Assembly (NCBI RefSeq): GCF_020882245.1
Contig: NW_026869996.1
Location: 6,356,602 to 6,420,601 of the forward strand
Reading direction: 5' to 3'
Length of the DNA: 64,000 bases
Source of the DNA: Rhopalosiphum padi
Taxonomy: Eukaryota > Arthropoda > Insecta > Hemiptera > Aphididae
Within the stretch, counting starts at the first letter, position 1; the number at the start of each line of letters is the position of its first letter. Shown piece by piece: positions 55,601 through 64,000 of this stretch. The notes beneath the pieces were generated by a model that saw only the letters and a program-made list of their open reading frames with translations, was not told the DNA's origin and ran no database searches. The position numbers were made by a program, and so were the translations under genes.

Positions 55601-58554
55601 CGCTCAGATTTAATAATTGACACTTTTCCCACAACAATTAAATAAAAAAAATTTTCACTTTAAAACTAAAGAGTTTTTTTAAATATATTAAATTACAATT
55701 TTTAAATATTAGATTTAAGTTAATAACCCCATAGGTGCACCAGAAAACGTAATTTAACGTTCTAGGGGTAAAATATTTCAATTTCCGCTCAGATTTAAAA
55801 ATTCACCATCTTCCCACTTTAGTTAAATAAATGAAATTTTCACTTAAAATCTGCATGGTTTTATTAAATATACTTAAATACAATTTTTATATTTTAGATT
55901 TAAGTTAATAACCCCATAGGTACACCAGAAAACGTAATTTAACGTTCTTGGGGTAAAATATTTCAATTTCTGCTCAGATTTAAAAATTGACCATCTTCCC
56001 ACTATAGTTAAATAAATGAAATTTTCACTTAAAATCTGCATGGTTTTATTAAATATACTTAAATACATTTTTTATATGTTAGATTTAAGTTAATAACCCC
56101 ATTGGTACACCAGAAAACGTAATTTAACGTTCTAGGGGTAAAATATATCAATTTCCGCTCAGATTTAAAAATTCACCATCTTCCCACTTTAGTTAAATAA
56201 ATGAAATTTTCACTTAAAATCTGCATGGTTTTATTAAATATACTTAAATACAATTTTTATATGTTAGATTTAAGTTAATAACTCCATAGGTACACCAGAA
56301 AACGTAATTTAACGTTCTAGGGTTAAAATATTTCAATTTCCGCTCAGATTTAAAAATTGACCATCTTCCCACTATAGTTAAATAAATGAAATTTTCACTT
56401 TAAAACTAAAGAGTTTTTTTAAATATATTAAATTACAATTTTTAAATATTCGATTTAAGTTAATAACCCCATAGGTGCACCAGAAAACGTAATTTAACGT
56501 TCTAGGGGTAAAATATTTCAATTTCCGCTCAGATTTAAAAATTCACCATCTTCCCACTTTAGTTAAATAAATGAAATTTTCACTTAAAATCTGCATGGTT
56601 ATATTAAATATACTTAAATACAATTTTTATATGTTAGATTTAAGTTAATAACCCCATAGGTACACCAGAAAACGTAATTTAACGTTATAGGGGTAAAATA
56701 TTTCAATTTCATCTCAGATTTAATAATTGACCCTTTTCCCACTACAATTAAATAAAAAAAATTTTCACTTTAAAACTAAAGAGTTTTTTTAAATATATTA
56801 AATTACAATTTTTAAATATTAGATTTAAGTTAATAACCCCATAGGTGCACCAGAAAACGTAATTTAACGTTCTAGGGGTAAAATATTTCAATTTCCGCTC
56901 AGATTTAATAATTGACCCTTTTCCCACTACAATTAAATAAATTAAATTTTCACTTAAAATCTGCATAGTTTTATTTAATATACTTAATTTCAATTTTTAT
57001 ATGTTAGATTTAAGTTAATAACTCCATAGGTACACCAGAAAACGTAATTTAACGTTCTAGGGTTAAAATATTTCAATTTCCGCTCAGATTTAAAAATTGA
57101 CCATCTTCCCACTATAGTTAAATAAATGAAATTTTCACTTAAAATCTGCATGGTTTTATTTAATATACTTAATTCCAATTTTTATATGTTAGATTTAAGT
57201 TAATAACCCCATAGGTACACCAGAAAACGTAATTTAACGTTCTAGGGGTAAAATATATCAATTTCCGCTCAGATTTAATAATTGACACTTTTCCCACAAC
57301 AATTAAATAAAAAAAATTTTCACTTTAAAACTAAAGAGTTTTTTTAAATATATTAAATTACAATTTTTAAATATTAGATTTAAGTTAATAACCCCATAGG
57401 TGCACCAGAAAACGTAATTTAACGTTCTAGGGGTAAAATATTTCAATTTCCGCTCAGATTTAAAAATTCACCATCTTCCCACTTTAGTTAAATAAATGAA
57501 ATTTTCACTTAAAATCTGCATGGTTTTATTAAATATACTTAAATACAATTTTTATATTTTAGATTTAAGTTAATAACCCCATAGGTACACCAGAAAACGT
57601 AATTTAACGTTCTTGGGGTAAAATATTTCAATTTCTGCTCAGATTTAAAAATTGACCATCTTCCCACTATAGTTAAATAAATGAAATTTTCACTTAAAAT
57701 CTGCATGGTTTTATTAAATATACTTAAATACAATTTTTATATGTTAGATTTAAGTTAATAACCCCATTGGTACACCAGAAAACGTAATTTAACGTTCTAG
57801 GGGTAAAATATATCAATTTCCGCTCAGATTTAAAAATTCACCATCTTCCCACTTTAGTTAAATAAATGAAATTTTCACTTAAAATCTGCATGGTTTTATT
57901 AAATATACTTAAATACAATTTTTATATGTTAGATTTAAGTTAATAACCCCATAGGTACACCAGAAAACGTAATTTAACGTTCTTGGAGTAAAATATTTCA
58001 ATTTCCGCTCAGATTTAAAAATTGACCATCTTCCCACTATAGTTAAATAAATGAAATTTTCACTTAAAATCTGCATGGATTTATTAAATATACTTAAATA
58101 CAATTTTTATATGTTAGATTTAAGTTAATAACCCCATAGGTACACCAGAAAACGTAATTTAACGTTCTAGGGGTAAAATATATCAATTTCCGCTCAGATT
58201 TAATAATTGACCCTTTTCCCACTACAATTAAATAAAAAAAATTTTCACTTTAAAACTAAAGAGTTTTTTTAAATATATTAAATTACAATTTTTATATGTT
58301 AGATTTAAGTTAATAACCCCATAGGTGCACCAGAAAACGTAATTTAACGTTCTAGGGGTAAAATATTTCAATTTCCGCTCAGATTTAAAAATTCACCATC
58401 TTCCCACTATAGTTAAATAAATGAAATTTTCACTTAAAATCTGCATGGTTTTATTAAATATACTTAAATACAATTTTTATATGTTAGATGTAAGTTAATA
58501 ACCCCATAGGTGCACCAGAAAACGTAATTTAACGTTCTAGGGGTAAAATATTTC

Positions 58555-58585
58555 AATTTCAGCTCAGATTTGACCCTTTTCCCAC
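58555..58585. repeat. Satellite monomer with 7-bp deletion
   Basis: cagatttgaccc replaces the usual cagatttaataattgaccc near 58571, a loss of 7 bp. It accounts exactly for the 2,398-bp unit between anchors at 56708 and 59106. Sister units at 49165, 51395 and 60960 keep the full sequence. Confidence 0.85.
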
Positions 58586-61500
58586 TACAATTAAATAAAT
58601 TAAATTTTCACTTAAAATCTGCATAGTTTTATTTAATATACTTAATTACAATTTTTATATGTTAGATTTAAGTTAATAACCCCATAGGTACACCAGAAAA
58701 CGTAATTTAACGTTCTAGGGGTAAAATATATCAATTTCCGCTCAGATTTAATAATTGACCCTTTTCCCAATACAATTAAATAAAAAAAATTTTCACTTTA
58801 AAACTAAAGAGTTTTTTTAAATATATTAAATTACAATTTTTAAATATTAGATTTAAGTTAATAACCCCATAGGTGCACCAGAAAACGTAATTTAACGTTC
58901 TAGGGGTAAAATATTTCAATTTCCGCTCAGATTTAAAAATTCACCATCTTCCCACTTTAGTTAAATAAATGAAATTTTCACTTAAAATCTGCATGGTTAT
59001 ATTAAATATACTTAAATACAATTTTTATATGTTAGATTTAAGTTAATAACCCCATAGGTACACCAGAAAACGTAATTTAACGTTATAGGGGTAAAATATT
59101 TCAATTTCATCTCAGATTTAATAATTGACCCTTTTCCCACTACAATTAAATAAAAAAAATTTTCACTTTAAAACTAAAGAGTTTTTTTAAATATATTAAA
59201 TTACAATTTTTAAATATTAGATTTAAGTTAATAACCCCATAGGTGCACCAGAAAACGTAATTTAACGTTCTAGGGGTAAAATATTTCAATTTCCGCTCAG
59301 ATTTAATAATTGACCCTTTTCCCACTACAATTAAATAAATTAAATTTTCACTTAAAATCTGCATAGTTTTATTTAATATACTTAATTTCAATTTTTATAT
59401 GTTAGATTTAAGTTAATAACTCCATAGGTACACCAGAAAACGTAATTTAACGTTCTAGGGTTAAAATATTTCAATTTCCGCTCAGATTTAAAAATTGACC
59501 ATCTTCCCACTATAGTTAAATAAATGAAATTTTCACTTAAAATCTGCATGGTTTTATTTAATATACTTAATTCCAATTTTTATATGTTAGATTTAAGTTA
59601 ATAACCCCATAGGTACACCAGAAAACGTAATTTAACGTTCTAGGGGTAAAATATATCAATTTCCGCTCAGATTTAATAATTGACACTTTTCCCACAACAA
59701 TTAAATAAAAAAAATTTTCACTTTAAAACTAAAGAGTTTTTTTAAATATATTAAATTACAATTTTTAAATATTAGATTTAAGTTAATAATCCCATAGGTG
59801 CACCAGAAAACGTAATTTAACGTTCTAGGGGTAAAATATTTCAATTTCCGCTCAGATTTAAAAATTCACCATCTTCCCACTTTAGTTAAATAAATGAAAT
59901 TTTCACTTAAAATCTGCATGGTTTTATTAAATATACTTAAATACAATTTTTATATTTTAGATTTAAGTTAATAACCCCATAGGTACACCAGAAAACGTAA
60001 TTTAACGTTCTTGGGGTAAAATATTTCAATTTCTGCTCAGATTTAAAAATTGACCATCTTCCCACTATAGTTAAATAAATGAAATTTTCACTTAAAATCT
60101 GCATGGTTTTATTAAATATACTTAAATACAATTTTTATATGTTAGATTTAAGTTAATAACCCCATTGGTACACCAGAAAACGTAATTTAACGTTCTAGGG
60201 GTAAAATATATCAATTTCCGCTCAGATTTAAAAATTCACCATCTTCCCACTTTAGTTAAATAAATGAAATTTTCACTTAAAATCTGCATGGTTTTATTAA
60301 ATATACTTAAATACAATTTTTATATGTTAGATTTAAGTTAATAACCCCATAGGTACACCAGAAAACGTAATTTAACGTTCTTGGAGTAAAATATTTCAAT
60401 TTCCGCTCAGATTTAAAAATTGACCATCTTCCCACTATAGTTAAATAAATGAAATTTTCACTTAAAATCTGCATGGATTTATTAAATATACTTAAATACA
60501 ATTTTTATATGTTAGATTTAAGTTAATAACCCCATAGGTACACCAGAAAACGTAATTTAACGTTCTAGGGGTAAAATATATCAATTTCCGCTCAGATTTA
60601 ATAATTGACCCTTTTCCCACTACAATTAAATAAAAAAAATTTTCACTTTAAAACTAAAGAGTTTTTTTAAATATATTAAATTACAATTTTTATATGTTAG
60701 ATTTAAGTTAATAACCCCATAGGTGCACCAGAAAACGTAATTTAACGTTCTAGGGGTAAAATATTTCAATTTCCGCTCAGATTTAAAAATTCACCATCTT
60801 CCCACTATAGTTAAATAAATGAAATTTTCACTTAAAATCTGCATGGTTTTATTAAATATACTTAAATACAATTTTTATATGTTAGATGTAAGTTAATAAC
60901 CCCATAGGTGCACCAGAAAACGTAATTTAACGTTCTAGGGGTAAAATATTTCAATTTCAGCTCAGATTTAATAATTGACCCTTTTCCCACTACAATTAAA
61001 TAAATTAAATTTTCACTTAAAATCTGCATAGTTTTATTTAATATACTTAATTACAATTTTTATATGTTAGATTTAAGTTAATAACCCCATAGGTACACCA
61101 GAAAACGTAATTTAACGTTCTAGGGGTAAAATATATCAATTTCCGCTCAGATTTAATAATTGACCCTTTTCCCAATACAATTAAATAAAAAAAATTTTCA
61201 CTTTAAAACTAAAGAGTTTTTTTAAATATATTAAATTACAATTTTTAAATATTAGATTTAAGTTAATAACCCCATAGGTGCACCAGAAAACGTAATTTAA
61301 CGTTCTAGGGGTAAAATATTTCAATTTCCGCTCAGATTTAAAAATTCACCATCTTCCCACTTTAGTTAAATAAATGAAATTTTCACTTAAAATCTGCATG
61401 GTTATATTAAATATACTTAAATACAATTTTTATATGTTAGATTTAAGTTAATAACCCCATAGGTACACCAGAAAACGTAATTTAACGTTATAGGGGTAAA

Positions 61501-61764
61501 ATATTTCAATTTCATCTCAGATTTAATAATTGACCCTTTTCCCACTACAATTAAATAAAAAAAATTTTCACTTTAAAACTAAAGAGTTTTTTTAAATATA
61601 TTAAATTACAATTTTTAAATATTAGATTTAAGTTAATAACCCCATAGGTGCACCAGAAAACGTAATTTAACGTTCTAGGGGTAAAATATTTCAATTTCCG
61701 CTCAGATTTAATAATTGACCCTTTTCCCACTACAATTAAATAAATTAAATTTTCACTTAAAATC

Positions 61765-61915
61765 TGCATGGTTTTATTAAATATACTTAAATACAATTTT
61801 TATATTTTAGATTTAAGTTAATAACCCCATAGGTACACCAGAAAACGTAATTTAACGTTCTTGGGGTAAAATATTTCAATTTCTGCTCAGATTTAAAAAT
61901 TGACCATTTCCCACT
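61765..61915. repeat. Converted satellite patch inside a 13-mer unit
   Basis: In the sister unit (59360-59510) this place holds a C-like-to-B junction with aactccatagg and ctagggttaaaat. Here it holds tatattttagat, cgttcttggggtaaa and ttctgctcag, markers that normally sit several monomers further on. The patch also carries the rare one-base loss gaccatttcccac, otherwise seen only near 50677. Flanks on both sides match the sister unit, so the sequence was replaced in place. Confidence 0.75.
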
Positions 61916-64000
61916 ATAGTTAAATAAATGAAATTTTCACTTAAAATCTGCATGGTTTTATTTAATATACTTAATTCCAATTTTTATATGTTAGATTTAA
62001 GTTAATAACCCCATAGGTACACCAGAAAACGTAATTTAACGTTCTAGGGGTAAAATATATCAATTTCCGCTCAGATTTAATAATTGACACTTTTCCCACA
62101 ACAATTAAATAAAAAAAATTTTCACTTTAAAACTAAAGAGTTTTTTTAAATATATTAAATTACAATTTTTAAATATTAGATTTAAGTTAATAACCCCATA
62201 GGTGCACCAGAAAACGTAATTTAACGTTCTAGGGGTAAAATATTTCAATTTCCGCTCAGATTTAAAAATTCACCATCTTCCCACTTTAGTTAAATAAATG
62301 AAATTTTCACTTAAAATCTGCATGGTTTTATTAAATATACTTAAATACAATTTTTATATTTTAGATTTAAGTTAATAACCCCATAGGTACACCAGAAAAC
62401 GTAATTTAACGTTCTTGGGGTAAAATATTTCAATTTCTGCTCAGATTTAAAAATTGACCATCTTCCCACTATAGTTAAATAAATGAAATTTTCACTTAAA
62501 ATCTGCATGGTTTTATTAAATATACTTAAATACAATTTTTATATGTTAGATTTAAGTTAATAACCCCATTGGTACACCAGAAAACGTAATTTAACGTTCT
62601 AGGGGTAAAATATATCAATTTCCGCTCAGATTTAAAAATTCACCATCTTCCCACTTTAGTTAAATAAATGAAATTTTCACTTAAAATCTGCATGGTTTTA
62701 TTAAATATACTTAAATACAATTTTTATATGTTAGATTTAAGTTAATAACCCCATAGGTACACCAGAAAACGTAATTTAACGTTCTTGGAGTAAAATATTT
62801 CAATTTCCGCTCAGATTTAAAAATTGACCATCTTCCCACTATAGTTAAATAAATGAAATTTTCACTTAAAATCTGCATGGATTTATTAAATATACTTAAA
62901 TACAATTTTTATATGTTAGATTTAAGTTAATAACCCCATAGGTACACCAGAAAACGTAATTTAACGTTCTAGGGGTAAAATATATCAATTTCCGCTCAGA
63001 TTTAATAATTGACCCTTTTCCCACTACAATTAAATAAAAAAAATTTTCACTTTAAAACTAAAGAGTTTTTTTAAATATATTAAATTACAATTTTTATATG
63101 TTAGATTTAAGTTAATAACCCCATAGGTGCACCAGAAAACGTAATTTAACGTTCTAGGGGTAAAATATTTCAATTTCCGCTCAGATTTAAAAATTCACCA
63201 TCTTCCCACTATAGTTAAATAAATGAAATTTTCACTTAAAATCTGCATGGTTTTATTAAATATACTTAAATACAATTTTTATATGTTAGATGTAAGTTAA
63301 TAACCCCATAGGTGCACCAGAAAACGTAATTTAACGTTCTAGGGGTAAAATATTTCAATTTCAGCTCAGATTTAATAATTGACCCTTTTCCCACTACAAT
63401 TAAATAAATTAAATTTTCACTTAAAATCTGCATAGTTTTATTTAATATACTTAATTACAATTTTTATATGTTAGATTTAAGTTAATAACCCCATAGGTAC
63501 ACCAGAAAACGTAATTTAACGTTCTAGGGGTAAAATATATCAATTTCCGCTCAGATTTAATAATTGACCCTTTTCCCAATACAATTAAATAAAAAAAATT
63601 TTCACTTTAAAACTAAAGAGTTTTTTTAAATATATTAAATTACAATTTTTAAATATTAGATTTAAGTTAATAACCCCATAGGTGCACCAGAAAACGTAAT
63701 TTAACGTTCTAGGGGTAAAATATTTCAATTTCCGCTCAGATTTAAAAATTCACCATCTTCCCACTTTAGTTAAATAAATGAAATTTTCACTTAAAATCTG
63801 CATGGTTATATTAAATATACTTAAATACAATTTTTATATGTTAGATTTAAGTTAATAACCCCATAGGTACACCAGAAAACGTAATTTAACGTTATAGGGG
63901 TAAAATATTTCAATTTCATCTCAGATTTAATAATTGACCCTTTTCCCACTACAATTAAATAAAAAAAATTTTCACTTTAAAACTAAAGAGTTTTTTTAAA

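Larger units (their letters stand above)
47321..63914. repeat. 13-mer HOR series (2,405 bp) with deletion variants
   Basis: The anchor ttcatctcag occurs at 47321, 49726, 53008, 54673, 55043, 56708, 59106, 61511 and 63915. Spacings are 2,405; 3,282 (18 monomers minus 48 bp); 1,665; 370; 1,665; 2,398 (13 monomers minus 7 bp); 2,405; and 2,404 bp. The units share an ordered set of markers (aactccatagg, aattccaattt, cacttttcccacaac, tatattttagat, cccattgg, cgttcttggag, ttagatgtaag). Unit length changes by whole dimers, with a few small private deletions described as separate features. Confidence 0.87.
44618..64000. repeat. 185-bp AT-rich satellite array, right part
   Basis: This is the continuation of the same tandem array after the retrotransposon, about 105 monomers in the same orientation and register. 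It resumes inside the monomer at the exact base where the left part stops, apart from the 11-bp target duplication. It contains A, B and C-like monomers; C-like monomers combine the A-type ttgacccttttcccactac with aaataaattaaattttc and the marker aactccatagg. The array runs off the right edge in the middle of a type A monomer. No gene or other unrelated sequence was seen in it. Confidence 0.98.

Noticed and set aside
1..64000. CENP-B box
   Set aside because: I looked for the TTCG...CGGG-type 17-bp motif in the monomer types and saw no convincing match; the nearest text (cccattggtacacc) does not fit.
1..64000. Telomeric repeat or rDNA spacer array
   Set aside because: No TTAGG/TTAGGG runs and no rRNA-like sequence were seen. 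The 185-bp unit with HORs fits a heterochromatic satellite better.

Overview
The window is almost entirely one tandem satellite array with a 185-bp monomer (about 338 copies by length). It has no intact gene. The array runs off both ends of the window. It is broken once, at 43215-44617, by a 1,403-bp dead fragment of a non-LTR retrotransposon (LINE) lying on the minus strand between two perfect 11-bp target-site duplications. A kilobase-scale satellite array, higher-order repeats (HORs) and a LINE fragment all say eukaryotic nuclear heterochromatin. The reverse transcriptase resembles families I know as abundant in insects and other invertebrates, so an arthropod, probably an insect, is the best guess. 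The species cannot be read from this sequence.

The satellite is about 74% A+T (49 G/C in one hand-counted 185-bp monomer). Two main monomer types, here A and B, usually alternate as a 370-bp AB dimer. They share a near-invariant block (about 75 bp, including aaccccatagg, caccagaaaacg and taacgttctaggggtaaaat) and differ mostly in the other half. A third, C-like type (A-like front, B-like back, with the aactccatagg marker) appears from about 34.8 kb rightwards. Runs of monomers are themselves duplicated as HORs whose size changes along the window: 14-mer (2,591 bp) at 0.7-5.9 kb, 11-mer (2,035 bp) at about 10.6-14.6 kb, 9-mer (about 1,666 bp) at 17.1-22 kb, 8-mer (1,480 bp) at about 28.9-31.7 kb, 7-mer (about 1,295 bp) at 33.9-36.5 kb, 12-mer (2,221 bp) at 36.5-40 kb, and a 13-mer (2,405 bp) with 11- and 9-mer variants from about 39 kb to the end. 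This is the pattern expected from repeated unequal exchange and gene conversion.

The LINE fragment keeps reverse-transcriptase fingers, palm (motifs A, B, C), thumb and a C-terminal region. It lacks the endonuclease because of 5' truncation and carries a frameshift near 44380. Its 3' untranslated region is almost absent and it ends in a short GA-dinucleotide tail, as in RTE-clade elements. Removing the insert plus one target-site duplication (1,414 bp) restores an exact 13-mer spacing of 2,405 bp in the surrounding HOR, and no other HOR copy in the window carries the element. The insertion is therefore younger than the local HOR amplification, or has not been amplified since.

No tRNA, rRNA, CRISPR, operon or host gene was seen. 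The many 62-81-codon frames across the satellite are repeat artefacts, so no gene network can be described. I found no previously undescribed protein system. The notable biology is the multi-scale satellite architecture and the cleanly datable LINE insertion.
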